A DNA stretch of 64,000 nucleotides. Origin: Daejeonella sp. (lineage in GTDB: Bacteria; Bacteroidota; Bacteroidia; Sphingobacteriales; Sphingobacteriaceae). The notes below the pieces were generated by a model that saw nothing but the letters and a program-made list of their open reading frames with translations, had not been told where the DNA came from and did no database searches. A program made the position numbers and the translations under genes. The DNA is taken from contig NZ_JAUYSS010000029.1 of assembly GCF_030695525.1 (NCBI RefSeq), positions 1 to 64,000 on the forward strand. The letters run 5' to 3'. Shown piece by piece: positions 18,253 through 27,541 of the stretch (positions are counted from its first letter, which is position 1; every line of letters begins with the position of its first letter).

Positions 18253-18750
18253 TTAATCAACATAAGCGATACAGCTCACCTGGCAAAGGATACCTTCCCT
18301 GCCCATCTGGCTCGTTTTTGATCCACTGTAGGAACGTACAGGTGGATTTTCAGGAAAAAATTCAGCATAGGCCTCATTAAGTTTTGCCATGTTTTTGTTT
18401 GGTTCTGCTACAGTCATCTGAATCTTCAGTACATTAGCCATTGATGATCCTGCCCCTTCCAGAATCCCCTTCATGGTAGTCAGAACACTGCGTATCTGAA
18501 CCTGGATATCTCCCGGCTCTGCCCTCTGGTTAGCATACCATCCTCCGATACCACCAATGAATAATAAGTGACCAGAACGAAGGCAGGAACCTGCGGGTGT
18601 TTTAATCAGTTCTTTCTTTGGTAGCCATTCTTCAGCTGCTACTGCCGCTGATTCAGCATCGGTTCCGGCATGGTGCTTCGCAATAGCAGCACTTGCAACT
18701 CCCGCCAGTGGAATGATGCTAAGGCCCTTTAATATTTCTCTGCGTTTCAT
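18253..18750 (-). CDS. RidA family protein with Tat-like signal (paralogue 2)
   Basis: A 165-residue paralogue of the next gene downstream. MKRREILKGLSIIPLAGVASA gives the same twin-Arg signal, then a shorter linker and the same RidA core (SGHLLFIGGIGGWYA, MANVLKIQMTVAEPNKNMAKLNEAYAEFFPENPPVRSYSG, ILCQVSCIAYVD). Relative to paralogue 1 the linker lacks the Gly/Pro insertion. It is first in the two-gene tandem; the ceramidase-like gene lies 69 bases upstream on the same strand, so all three may be cotranscribed. Function beyond the family name is unknown. Confidence 0.85.
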   Translation of the reverse strand: MKRREILKGLSIIPLAGVASAAIAKHHAGTDAESAAVAAEEWLPKKELIKTPAGSCLRSGHLLFIGGIGGWYANQRAEPGDIQVQIRSVLTTMKGILEGAGSSMANVLKIQMTVAEPNKNMAKLNEAYAEFFPENPPVRSYSGSKTSQMGREGILCQVSCIAYVD

Positions 18751-18819
18751 CGATTTTATTTGTGTGTTACTATGTCTAAATATAAAAAAAAACTGAAAGG
18801 AATATTGATCAGTACCTGA

Positions 18820-20202
18820 TTATTTTGATTCCGGAATCGCAATTCCTATCTCCTCAGCTAATTTTAAAACTTCGCCCATGATCAAAGGCTCGATTGATTC
18901 TTTCCATTTTGCAGGCAATCCGAAGGCCATTTGGGAAGTATGACCTTCATATCCGCCTTCCCGCAAAATTTCTACAGTTGGAATATAGGCCATCACATCA
19001 TTGGAGTAACCCATCACGAATAGTTCAGGGCCAAAGATTTTTTTAAGATTGATCGCATAATCTACAACAGGCTCACCACCAAGAGCAACCACCGATTGGT
19101 CGCCCAATTGCCAGAACTGTACAGGATAAGGATACTTGCTTAATATGCGCTCGCCTTTTTCATATTTCCGGATCATTTCAAGAGCCCAGTTCCTGATGTA
19201 ACCGCTTTCTTTGGTAAGCATTTGGTTTAACTCTTCCTTACCGGGAGGGTTTTCAAATTCAATATTCACTTCTGAATAGGCGGTACTCAAACGTGGTTCC
19301 AGTTCCCGCATTTCCCCTTCCAGCACGGCCTCCACAGCCAATGCAAGCTCCTGCCCATATTGTTTGGCCAAGGGGACTGATTTGCGCGGTATAGCATTCT
19401 GGTTACCTCCGCAGCCCTGAAAAAATAAAGCTGTGGCTCCTGGATGTACTTTTTCTACCTGAATCTGAGCATATCCTGCATAATCTCCCGACCATTCATA
19501 ACCATGTAAAACCGTGTTATGACAGGCATATCCAAAAGCGATGGCCAATACTTTTCCCTGTTTATCACTTACCCTGATTACCGGGACAGCATAATCACTT
19601 GGCCCTTTCAAATCAGTCTGGGCATCAATTTTGGTTTCAATATTATTCCTTCTGTTCACCGCAAAGCGGCTGATTCCATTTTGAGTGGAAATTATAACAG
19701 GCTTCAGTGAACTTAAGGCCTTTTTAACTAAATCTTCAATTTGACCTTCAAATTTTAAAGTGTAAATCCTGACATCTTCTTTTTGCTGCTCATTGAGCGG
19801 ATAAAGTGCATGCAGCGCATCCTGCAGCACCGGACCTGAATGGGTATGGGAAGTGTTGAAAATGATCTGACTTCGTGAAAGCTTAAAACTTTTTTCGAGA
19901 CGGTTACGGATATTATCTGAAATACTTTTTGGAATGCCTGAAAGATCAGTGGTGATTAGTACCGCTTTTTTTCCCGCAGCATCTTCGAATACCAGAGCTT
20001 TTGCCCAAAGTTCATGAAGTTTTCCTTCCGATGGACGGGTACGGGCAGCAAATCCTGCCATCCACATCGATTTCTCCGGAGTAATAATTACACTTGCTAC
20101 CCCGGCTTTCCAGCCAGCCTGATTATTATCTCTGGCGGATATGTTTGGGGCGAAGATAATAAGCAGAGTAAAAAAAGTGATTAGAAAGATAATTTTTTTC
20201 AT
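18820..20202 (-). CDS. Exported neutral/alkaline ceramidase-like hydrolase
   Basis: A 460-residue protein with a Sec signal (MKKIIFLITFFTLLIIFAPNISA). It belongs to the neutral/alkaline non-lysosomal ceramidase N-terminal domain family: KAGVASVIITPEKSMWMAGFAAR at the start, FNTSHTHSGP with metal-binding His residues, YACHNTVLHGYEWSGDYAGYAQ, and FFQGCGGNQN. It lacks the separate C-terminal domain of true ceramidases, so the amide substrate may differ. ATG 20202 is chosen over 20241 because it begins the signal peptide directly. It is probably in one unit with the FAD oxidoreductase gene upstream, 86 bases away, and the RidA genes downstream. Confidence 0.85.
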   Translation of the reverse strand: MKKIIFLITFFTLLIIFAPNISARDNNQAGWKAGVASVIITPEKSMWMAGFAARTRPSEGKLHELWAKALVFEDAAGKKAVLITTDLSGIPKSISDNIRNRLEKSFKLSRSQIIFNTSHTHSGPVLQDALHALYPLNEQQKEDVRIYTLKFEGQIEDLVKKALSSLKPVIISTQNGISRFAVNRRNNIETKIDAQTDLKGPSDYAVPVIRVSDKQGKVLAIAFGYACHNTVLHGYEWSGDYAGYAQIQVEKVHPGATALFFQGCGGNQNAIPRKSVPLAKQYGQELALAVEAVLEGEMRELEPRLSTAYSEVNIEFENPPGKEELNQMLTKESGYIRNWALEMIRKYEKGERILSKYPYPVQFWQLGDQSVVALGGEPVVDYAINLKKIFGPELFVMGYSNDVMAYIPTVEILREGGYEGHTSQMAFGLPAKWKESIEPLIMGEVLKLAEEIGIAIPESK

Positions 20203-20288
20203 AGCATGAGAAAAGCAAAGAGCATGTATTAGTATTCGCAATTTATAATTTTAATGAACAGAAGATGAGGATGAAAATTTTTATAACA

Positions 20289-22010
20289 CTATTGAAGTAC
20301 CTGCTTATACTTCAATAGATCTGCTTCCAATTCTTTGTATGGAACATCCTGTACACTGTAATTCTTATCGATAGCAATACTGGCGGCAATTGCTGCCGAT
20401 TGACCAAGCACCATAAAGACCGGCTCCATACGAATGGATCCAAAGGCAATATGGGTTGCAGACAGGCATGCAGGTGCGAACAGATTGTTTACTTCTGATT
20501 TTTTTGGAACAATTGATTTGTAACTTATCGGATAAGGACTTGCAACATGTGCTTCAACATTACCTTCATTTTTCACAAAGCCATTCACATCCACATAACG
20601 TTTGATGTTGTGTGAATCCATGCCATAAGCACCCATTCCAACCGGATCATCAGCAACAACCAGGCGCTCGCAATTTTTTTGTGTCATCACATAATCACTG
20701 ATCATGCGTCTTGCTTCCCTGATATATAATTGCCCCTGCCAGCCGTCTTCCCTTTCATATTCATCCTTGCAGGTACCCCATGTAGAAACCACATCACGCA
20801 CTTTTTTAGGAATGCGGGGATGATAGGCCAATGACCACATTAAACCCTGCTGATATTTTCGGTGTCGTTCAGCTATCTTTTCGCGCTCTTCATAACTTGC
20901 TTCGGGGTAGTCATAATTCTGACCTATAAAATCAGTAGAAAATCCTTTCTGGTTATTGGTATCTGTTTTACGGTTAGGCATATCCGAATTTATCCAGGGC
21001 ACCAATGGGTCGCCATAGTCGTACATTTTTTCGATGGGACCTTCGGCGGCTTCATAGTTTCTGAATAATAATTCATAGTCCAGTTCTTTATAACCTGCAG
21101 GTTTGGCAAAGGGAATTCTATTATCAGGATGATTGGTTAGGGTCATACGGAAGCAATAGGTCTGTATTTTATTGTCCCCTTTTCCATCAATACCAGGCTT
21201 ACCCGCTGTGATAAAGGGAAGCAGGCCGCTTGAAGGATCCCCCTTTTTAATATAGGGATCTACACCTTCAATGAAGTTATGATTATAAGTGTTCATTGAG
21301 ATTGTTCGGCGTAGTGTCAGGCCAATTTTGTTTGCCTGAATGCCGTTCAATGATTCCCCATACTGAGCGTTGGATTCACGGCCAACCGTATAACTTACGC
21401 CGGCAGCTGCCATTAAATCTCCTTCATAGCTCGCATCGATAAACATCTTGCCCTGGTAAACCTGACCGCTTTCCATTTGTATGGATATTATTTTTCCGGA
21501 GGTTTTTTTGACTCCGGTCTTACGGTTTAAACGCTGATTATATACCAGACTGATATTTTTTTCCTTACTCAACATCTCCTTGAAAATCTTCAAGGCCGCC
21601 GAAGGTTCAAAGGTCCACATCGCATCTTCGCTCGCCGCGCTGGTTGTTTGTCCGCCATCTTTATAGCTTTCTCTTTTTTGCCAAATCCAGTTTTCAGGCT
21701 TTTGATAATAGGCTTTTACCTGCTGATAGAACTCCCTTGATAATCCCCCGATTGCCTGTTTGTTCCCAATGTCCGTCTGCCCAAGTCCTCCTGTTGTAAG
21801 TCCACCAATTCTGTTCGTTGGCTCAATTAATATCACTTTTTTTCCCATTCGCGAACTTTGAATGGCTGAGCTGATCCCGGTTGAAGTGGCGCCATAGACC
21901 ACGATATCATAGTTTTGAATGGTTTGGCTGAAAGTGGTATGAATCCCGAATGGAAGCAGAATTATAAGCAGAATGCCGATTTTTTTAATGGACTTCGGAG
22001 TAAAACTCAT
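20289..22010 (-). CDS. Exported FAD-dependent oxidoreductase (FAD_oxidored family)
   Basis: About 573 residues from ATG 22010 (an in-frame ATG at 22019 adds MYI). A signal peptide (IGILLIILLPFGIHTTFSQ) precedes the dinucleotide fold DIVVYGATSTGISSAIQSSRMG with VILIEPTNRIGGLTTGGLG, and the family segment MFIDASYEGDLMAAAGVSY. The C-terminal part has IRMEPVFMVLGQSAA, which closes the FAD site. Such periplasmic flavoproteins occur in carbohydrate and secondary degradation loci; the substrate is unknown. The glycine-rich loop GATSTG departs from GxGxxG, which is usual for this family. It is first in the minus-strand set of exported enzymes. Confidence 0.85.
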   Translation of the reverse strand: MSFTPKSIKKIGILLIILLPFGIHTTFSQTIQNYDIVVYGATSTGISSAIQSSRMGKKVILIEPTNRIGGLTTGGLGQTDIGNKQAIGGLSREFYQQVKAYYQKPENWIWQKRESYKDGGQTTSAASEDAMWTFEPSAALKIFKEMLSKEKNISLVYNQRLNRKTGVKKTSGKIISIQMESGQVYQGKMFIDASYEGDLMAAAGVSYTVGRESNAQYGESLNGIQANKIGLTLRRTISMNTYNHNFIEGVDPYIKKGDPSSGLLPFITAGKPGIDGKGDNKIQTYCFRMTLTNHPDNRIPFAKPAGYKELDYELLFRNYEAAEGPIEKMYDYGDPLVPWINSDMPNRKTDTNNQKGFSTDFIGQNYDYPEASYEEREKIAERHRKYQQGLMWSLAYHPRIPKKVRDVVSTWGTCKDEYEREDGWQGQLYIREARRMISDYVMTQKNCERLVVADDPVGMGAYGMDSHNIKRYVDVNGFVKNEGNVEAHVASPYPISYKSIVPKKSEVNNLFAPACLSATHIAFGSIRMEPVFMVLGQSAAIAASIAIDKNYSVQDVPYKELEADLLKYKQVLQ

Positions 22011-22399
22011 TATATACATAAAATCTGTTTTAACAATATTGAAATACAACTCAACTAAAACTAAGGAAATATTTATATTTTTTGAATAATTTGTTTTGAG
22101 TACTTTCCCCTGTGGCTGGTACTATTAGTGATAAGGTAAATATCTTGCGTATAGGCTGGGATTAATTTCATTGATCCCTTTAGGGGGGAACCGTCAAGTC
22201 AAATGCTGCCGCTGCGCTTGTCGGCATTTTTATTTTCCGACCATTCAAGCGAGCTTGATGCTCTCCAAATATAAAATGCCGCTCCACCAAAGGTGTAACA
22301 GCATTTGACTTGCGGAGAGTGTGGGATTAATTTCATTGATCCCTTTAAGGGGGTACCGTCAAGTCAAATGCTGCCGCTGCGCTTGTCGGCATTTTTATT

Positions 22400-22429
22400 C
22401 CCTGTGGTCGGTGTTATCACCGCCCACTT
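22400..22429. repeat. 30-bp palindromic repeat, copy B
   Basis: Reverse complement of the repeat at 4393-4422 with one mismatch; core GTGGTCGGTG-TTAT-CACCGCCCAC. It sits inside the array next to tRNA-Ser. Confidence 0.7.
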
Positions 22430-22579
22430 AAGCGGGCATTAAATTTAGCTTAACATGTGGGATTAATTTCATTGATCCCTTTAGGGGGGAACCAGCAAAG
22501 AAATGCTGTCGCTTCGTTTCACTCCGCTTTGTCATTTTTTGTTCCATGCTTATACGAGCTATGCTCGTAACGCCTGAAA

Positions 22580-22613
22580 CAAAAAATGCCATCCGCCTAA
22601 GGGCGGACAGCAT
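22580..22613 (-). terminator. Intrinsic terminator of tRNA-Ser
   Basis: On the minus strand ATGCTGTCCGCC-CTTA-GGCGGATGGCAT forms a 12-bp stem (two G-U pairs) followed by TTTTTTG. It starts 8 bases after the tRNA 3' end. Confidence 0.85.
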
Positions 22614-22619
22614 TTCATT

Positions 22620-22707
<88 letters not shown>

Positions 22708-22884
22708 GGTTCTGTGGCCTTTCCTTTCAGAAGGGATGCAAAAGTATCAAATTTCTGTAAATATTGCAGGATTTTACAAATTTAAAACCAAAGTTGAATG
22801 TTACTCCCTTCATTTCGTGCTGAATTAATCCCGCATTTTCAATATGTTTGCAGAATTATTCATATTTACCAGCAACCACAATTA

Positions 22885-23856
22885 ATGCTGAATCTCGAAG
22901 AGATTAAAAAGCCTATCGCCGCAGAACTTGAAACTTTCGAAGCAAAGTTCAAAGCGTCTATGCAGAGCTCTGTCCCTCTTCTTGATCGGATTACACATTA
23001 CATCGTTAAGCGAAAGGGTAAGCAAATCCGCCCGATGTTTGTGTTTCTTTCAGCCAGCCTTTGTGGCGGAATTACAGAAGCTACGTATCGTGGTGCAGCT
23101 TTGGTCGAGTTATTGCATACTGCAACATTGGTACATGATGATGTGGTCGATAATTCATATGAACGCCGTGGGTTCTTTTCAGTGAATGCTTTATGGAAAA
23201 ATAAGATTGCGGTTCTGGTGGGTGATTTTCTTTTATCAAAAGGCCTTTTACTTTCAATCAATAATGGTGATTTTGGTTTGCTTAAGATTGTTTCTGATGC
23301 AGTAAAGCAAATGAGTGAAGGTGAATTATTGCAGATTGAGAAGGCACGCCGACTGGATATAGATGAAGCCGTATATTATGAAGTGATCCGGCAGAAAACA
23401 GCCTCATTAATTGCATCATGTTGTTCATGTGGTGCTTCTTCTGCTGGTGCTGATTCTGAAATAGTCGAGAAAATGCGCCTCTTCGGAGAAAAGGTTGGTA
23501 TTGCTTTTCAGATTAAGGATGATCTCTTTGATTTCGGAACAGATGATGTAGGTAAACCTCTGGGAATCGATATCAAAGAAAAAAAGATTACACTTCCCCT
23601 GATCTATGCTTTGAATAAAGCCAGCAATTCCGAAAAGCGAAGAATCATTAATCTGGTAAAGAATCATAATGAGGAGTCGGATAAAGTTTCTGAAGTAATT
23701 GATTTTGTACGTAACAGCGGGGGACTAGATTATGCCCAAAGCCGGATGGCGGCCTATCAGGAGGAAGCTTTTGCTATTTTAAATGATTTACCTGATCACA
23801 ATTCGCGCAATTCCTTGCAGCAACTTGTTCGGTTTACCACTGAACGTAAAAAATAA
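22885..23856 (+). CDS. Trans-polyprenyl diphosphate synthase (octaprenyl-type)
   Basis: A 323-residue prenyl elongase of the IspA/IspB superfamily that builds long all-trans chains from IPP, as used for menaquinone side chains. Landmarks are GKQIRP at residues 45-50, the first Asp-rich motif DDVVD at 85-89 followed by RRG, and the second DDLFD at 212-216. The residues before the first motif (LLHTATLVH) lack a bulky chain-stopping group, consistent with long products. ATG 22885 (MLNLEEIKKP) is preferred over the far upstream ATG 22798, whose extension is not conserved. The terC start lies 2 bases after this stop, so the two genes are probably cotranscribed. Confidence 0.9.
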   Translation: MLNLEEIKKPIAAELETFEAKFKASMQSSVPLLDRITHYIVKRKGKQIRPMFVFLSASLCGGITEATYRGAALVELLHTATLVHDDVVDNSYERRGFFSVNALWKNKIAVLVGDFLLSKGLLLSINNGDFGLLKIVSDAVKQMSEGELLQIEKARRLDIDEAVYYEVIRQKTASLIASCCSCGASSAGADSEIVEKMRLFGEKVGIAFQIKDDLFDFGTDDVGKPLGIDIKEKKITLPLIYALNKASNSEKRRIINLVKNHNEESDKVSEVIDFVRNSGGLDYAQSRMAAYQEEAFAILNDLPDHNSRNSLQQLVRFTTERKK

Positions 23857-23858
23857 AC

Positions 23859-24908
23859 ATGTCAAACGAAATTATATTTTTCGGCAGCTTTCTGCTTTTT
23901 ATTGTGCTGATGCTAGCCATTGATCTTGGTCTCTTTAACAAGAAGGATCATAAGGTCAGTATGAAAGAAGCGGCTATCATGAGTTCTATCTGGGTGAGTT
24001 TCGCGATTGGTTTCTATTTCCTGCTTTTAAAGGAAGGTGAAATATTGCATGATATTACCAATTTTTCTATACTTCAGGAGGTTACAACCAAACATCTTCA
24101 TAATATTACCCTTATCCCCGGAAATTTTGAAGCAAGTTTGGCGCTTTACAAACAAAATCTGGCACTTGAATTCCTTACGGGTTACGTGATAGAATACGCT
24201 TTGTCGGTTGATAATATCTTTGTCATGGTCCTTATTTTCTCTGCTTTTGGAGTAGATGAGCGGTATTATCACCGGGTGCTGTTCTGGGGTATCATTGGCG
24301 CAGTTCTGATGCGATTCATCTTTATTTTTCTGGGCTCTACCCTCATTAATGAGTTTGGCTGGATTTTGTATGTTTTTGGGGCATTCCTTATTTATACAGG
24401 TGTAAGCATGTTTCTGAGCAGGGAGGAGGAAGAAAAAATCGATACTGAGAATCATAAGGTCGTGCTTTTTGCATCAAAATATTTTTCTGTTTATCCGGAA
24501 TATGCAGGCAATAAATTCTTTATCAAAGTCGATGGAAAGAAAATGGTTACACCCCTTTTCATTGTTCTGCTGATAGTAGAATTTACCGATCTTATTTTTG
24601 CAGTGGATTCTATCCCGGCAATTTTTGCAGTGACCAAAGATCCTTATATCGTATTTTTCTCTAACATTTTTGCCATTCTGGGTTTAAGATCAATGTTCTT
24701 CCTGCTGGTGAATGTGATCCATAAATTCCACTACCTGAAGGTAGGATTAGCCTTTCTCCTGGTATTCATCGGAATCAAAATGCTTGCCCATCATTGGTTA
24801 ACTTTATGGGGTTTTACAACCTCGCACTCACTCTTAATAATATTGTTTATTCTAACAACAAGTATTGTGGCATCGTTAGTGTTCCCCAAGAACGTGAATA
24901 AGGAATAA
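23859..24908 (+). CDS. TerC family integral membrane protein
   Basis: A 349-residue inner-membrane protein with about nine hydrophobic helices. TerC signatures are present: LAIDLGLF near the start, EYALSVDNIFVMVLIFSAF, and EFTDLIFAVDSIPAIFAVTKDPYIVFFSNIFAILGLRS. Family members are linked to metal (manganese, tellurite) handling and to protection of secreted proteins from mismetallation. It starts 2 bases after the polyprenyl synthase gene. The last codons and the stop (AAG GAA TAA) are part of a 7-base repeat array that continues downstream, so the array has entered or arisen from the coding end. Confidence 0.92.
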   Translation: MSNEIIFFGSFLLFIVLMLAIDLGLFNKKDHKVSMKEAAIMSSIWVSFAIGFYFLLLKEGEILHDITNFSILQEVTTKHLHNITLIPGNFEASLALYKQNLALEFLTGYVIEYALSVDNIFVMVLIFSAFGVDERYYHRVLFWGIIGAVLMRFIFIFLGSTLINEFGWILYVFGAFLIYTGVSMFLSREEEEKIDTENHKVVLFASKYFSVYPEYAGNKFFIKVDGKKMVTPLFIVLLIVEFTDLIFAVDSIPAIFAVTKDPYIVFFSNIFAILGLRSMFFLLVNVIHKFHYLKVGLAFLLVFIGIKMLAHHWLTLWGFTTSHSLLIILFILTTSIVASLVFPKNVNKE

Positions 24909-24927
24909 GGAGCAAGGAACAAGGATT
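24900..24927. repeat. Heptamer tandem array, 4 units, overlapping the terC stop
   Basis: Four 7-base units AAGGAxx in register; the first unit contains the last codons of terC, and the TAA stop straddles units 1 and 2. Confidence 0.75.
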
Positions 24928-24975
24928 TTGGAAAATCTCAGCCAGGAATTGAGAACTGGGATTTATGGTGTTGTC

Positions 24976-24993
24976 ACCCGAAAGCTATCGGGT
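24976..24993. repeat. Dispersed palindrome ACCCGA..TCGGGT, copy 2
   Basis: ACCCGAAAGCTATCGGGT, a 6-bp stem around a 6-base loop, in the convergent gap between terC and GH3. Related to copies at 7676 and 25216. Confidence 0.6.
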
Positions 24994-25049
24994 TTTCGGT
25001 TGTCAGTTTTCAGTAAATTGAAGTAAATGTCAAATGTGCAGCTAATGTC

Positions 25050-25077
25050 TTTAATCCTTTCTCTTTGCTCTTTGATC
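25050..25077. repeat. Heptamer tandem array, 4 units
   Basis: Four 7-base units of the form TTTxxTC (for example TTTGCTC, TTTGATC). Pyrimidine-rich on the plus strand, opposite in sense to the array at 24900. Confidence 0.65.
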
Positions 25078-25151
25078 AAATTTAATGTTACCGGTTGTCG
25101 GTTACCTGTTGTCAGCAAATAGTACTAAATTTCAAATGAAGTTTTAGTGTC

Positions 25152-25186
25152 TTTATTCTTTGCTCTTTAATCTTTTATCTTATTAC
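25152..25186. repeat. Heptamer tandem array, 5 units
   Basis: Five 7-base units, mostly TTTxxTC (TTTATTC, TTTGCTC and so on), in exact register. It shares words with the array at 25050. Confidence 0.75.
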
Positions 25187-25215
25187 AAAATCTCAAGCAA
25201 ACCGGAATTTATCTT

Positions 25216-25235
25216 GACCCGATAGCTATCGGGTC
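25216..25235. repeat. Dispersed palindrome, copy 3 (perfect)
   Basis: GACCCGATAGCTATCGGGTC is a perfect 20-base palindrome that abuts the heptamer array starting at 25234. Confidence 0.65.
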
Positions 25236-25275
25236 TTGGCTCTTGATTCTTGGCTCTTGATACTTGCTACTCCTT
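25234..25275. repeat. Heptamer tandem array, 6 units, overlapping the GH3 stop
   Basis: TCTTGGC and TCTTGAT alternate twice, then two decayed units; the last overlaps the stop codon of the gene ending at 25274. With the arrays at 24900, 25050 and 25152 this makes up most of the repeat content of the 365-base gap at 24909-25273. Confidence 0.75.
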
Positions 25276-26782
25276 AAAGCATTTTAAGTATCTCATCCAC
25301 ATAAACCCGGTCATTTGCCAGTCGCGGTACCTTATGTTGTCCACCGAGTTTGCCACGTTTTTTCATCCATTGATAGAATGTACCATCCGGTGCAAGATGC
25401 AGCAATGGTCGGCGTAATGCCATATCCTTATAACGTTTGGCATCGTAATCAGAATTCACTTCCCTTAAGGTTTGATCGAGTAGATCAGTGAATCGTTCGA
25501 TATCATCGGGTTTTTGCTCAAATTCGATGATCCATTCATGTCCGCCAACCTCGTCTCCTTCAAAATAAATCGGACAAGCTGTATAATCACGGATGATTGC
25601 ATGTGTTTCCAGACAGGCTTTCGCAAGCCCTTTTTCAGCATTGTCTATGATGAGTTCTTCGCCAAAAGCATTGATGAAATGTTTGGTTCGTCCGGTGATT
25701 TGAATACGATGCGGCGAGAGTGAGGTGAATTTAATGGTATCGCCAATCATGTATCTCCACAATCCGGCATTGGTTGAAATGATCAATGCATAATTTTTGT
25801 TCAGCTGCACCTGGTCAAGACGGAGGGTTATTGGATTCTCAGCATGCAGATCCTCCATTGGTAGAAACTCATAATAAATACCATAATCGAGCATCAGGAG
25901 TAGTTCCTCTGAATTAGGCTGATCCTGGATTCCAAAAAAACCTTCCGATGCATTATAGGTTTCCAGATAATACATATCATCAGAAGGAATTAGTTTTTTA
26001 AACTGCTCGCGATAAGGATTGAAATTAACCGCTCCATGAAAGTAAAATTCAAGATTTGGCCAAACTTCGAGCAGATTGTTTTTTCCTGTAATTTCAAGAA
26101 TGCGTTTTGCAAGTACCAGATTCCAGGTAGGTACCCCTGCAATATTGGTTACATTCACATCAATGGTAATCCTGGCTATTTTTTCTACTTTTTCCTCAAA
26201 ATTATCCATCAAGGCAATTGACATATCTGGTGTTCGATAGAACTCAGCCCAGAAAGGTAAATTCTTGATCAATACTGCCGATAAGTCACCAAAACAGGAA
26301 TCTGTATTCAAGTGGTTGATCTGATGGCTTCCCCCCAATACCAGGCATTTTCCGGTAAATATTCTGGCGTCGGGCCGGTTATCACAATACATAGATAGGA
26401 GGTCTTTGCCGCCTTTAAAATGGCACTCCTCAAGTGATTCTTCACTTACCGGAATAAACTTGCTCCGGTCATTTGTTGTTCCTGATGATTTGGCGAACCA
26501 TTTGATCTCAGATGGCCAGAGCACGTTCTGCTCACCGCTCATCATTTTTTCGATATAAGGTTTCAGTGAATCATAGTTTTGAATTGGAACACGCTCCTTA
26601 AACTGATCCTGGTTATAAATGGATGAATAGCTATATTTTTTGCCCCATTCAGTATGTTGGGCTGTGGAGATAAGCGACTGAAACCATTCATCCTGAACAT
26701 CATATGGATATTTTATGAAAAGCTCGATCTGATGCATCCGCTTTTTCATGATCCAGTTAAAGATGGAATTTACAATTGTCAT
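25274..26782 (-). CDS. GH3-type acyl-adenylate/amide synthetase
   Basis: A 502-residue protein of the GH3 auxin-responsive family, adenylate-forming enzymes that in plants couple auxin or jasmonate to amino acids. Motifs fit the family: the nucleotide-binding SSGTTNDRSKFIPVS near residue 100, YNASEGFFGIQ in the middle, and TNAGLWRYMIGDTIKF with the Asp of the AMP site. Bacterial GH3 proteins are common in Bacteroidota and their substrates are not known. The stop lies 21 bases... before the gap array on its downstream side; upstream, lptB and recJ follow the same strand, lptB ending 24 bases before this start, so the three may form one operon. Confidence 0.88.
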   Translation of the reverse strand: MTIVNSIFNWIMKKRMHQIELFIKYPYDVQDEWFQSLISTAQHTEWGKKYSYSSIYNQDQFKERVPIQNYDSLKPYIEKMMSGEQNVLWPSEIKWFAKSSGTTNDRSKFIPVSEESLEECHFKGGKDLLSMYCDNRPDARIFTGKCLVLGGSHQINHLNTDSCFGDLSAVLIKNLPFWAEFYRTPDMSIALMDNFEEKVEKIARITIDVNVTNIAGVPTWNLVLAKRILEITGKNNLLEVWPNLEFYFHGAVNFNPYREQFKKLIPSDDMYYLETYNASEGFFGIQDQPNSEELLLMLDYGIYYEFLPMEDLHAENPITLRLDQVQLNKNYALIISTNAGLWRYMIGDTIKFTSLSPHRIQITGRTKHFINAFGEELIIDNAEKGLAKACLETHAIIRDYTACPIYFEGDEVGGHEWIIEFEQKPDDIERFTDLLDQTLREVNSDYDAKRYKDMALRRPLLHLAPDGTFYQWMKKRGKLGGQHKVPRLANDRVYVDEILKML

Positions 26783-26806
26783 TCTGCTTTAGGGCTTATT
26801 TGAGGC

Positions 26807-27541
26807 TCAGTGCTTCTTTTTTCTCAGCTCAAAATTCTGACCAAGATAGAATTTTTTGGCCATTTCATTATTTGCAATCTCCTGCGGCGTACCTGTGAGC
26901 ATAATTTTACCTTCTGCAAGCAAATAAGCCCTGTCGGTAATGGAGAGTGTTTCCTGTACATTGTGATCGGTAATCAGAATTCCGATATTTCTTAGTTTAA
27001 GTTTTGCGACGATACTTTGAATCTCTTCAACTGCGATAGGGTCAACCCCCGCAAATGGTTCATCAAGAAGGATAAATTTTGGATCGGCAGCAAGTGCTCT
27101 TGAAATTTCAGTTCTTCTTCTTTCCCCTCCCGAAAGCAGGTCGCCACGGTTCTTCCTTACTTTGTGCAGGCTAAATTCATCAATCAATTGTTCAAGCTTG
27201 TCTCTTTGTTCTTCCTTACTGAGTTTGGTCATCTCAAGGACAGCCATGATATTATCCTCAACCGATAATTTCCTAAATACTGAAGCCTCCTGTGCAAGGT
27301 AGCCAATACCTTTTTGCGCCCTTCGATACATGGCATCTTCAGTGATATCCTGATCATCCAGAAATACATGACCTTCATTTGGCCTGATCAGCCCTACGAT
27401 CATGTAGAAGGAGGTTGTTTTTCCTGCGCCATTTGGCCCAAGTAATCCTACGATTTCACCCTGCGAAACATGAAATGATACATTATTAACAACAGTTCGC
27501 TGTTTGTATTTCTTTACCAGGTTCTCAGCTCTTAAAATCAT
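26807..27541 (-). CDS. lptB: LPS export ABC transporter ATP-binding protein
   Basis: The cytoplasmic ATPase that drives the LptFG-C-A-D bridge moving lipopolysaccharide to the outer membrane. The 244 residues include Walker [10 protein letters not shown] at 35-43, the Q-loop in [12 protein letters not shown], the signature LSGGERRR from residue 136 and Walker B ILLDEP at 157-162, then the switch region [15 protein letters not shown] and the QEASVF context are diagnostic of LptB. The ATG at 27541 overlaps the recJ stop in ATGA, which implies translational coupling and rules out the longer frame reaching 27610. Confidence 0.95.
   Translation of the reverse strand: MILRAENLVKKYKQRTVVNNVSFHVSQGEIVGLLGPNGAGKTTSFYMIVGLIRPNEGHVFLDDQDITEDAMYRRAQKGIGYLAQEASVFRKLSVEDNIMAVLEMTKLSKEEQRDKLEQLIDEFSLHKVRKNRGDLLSGGERRRTEISRALAADPKFILLDEPFAGVDPIAVEEIQSIVAKLKLRNIGILITDHNVQETLSITDRAYLLAEGKIMLTGTPQEIANNEMAKKFYLGQNFELRKKKH

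Noticed and set aside
16307-22010. Polysaccharide utilisation locus
   Set aside because: No SusC/SusD pair, glycoside hydrolase or polysaccharide lyase is present among the exported enzymes.
24900-25275. CRISPR-like array
   Set aside because: The period is 7 bp with no spacers; the repeats are far too short, and no cas genes are near.
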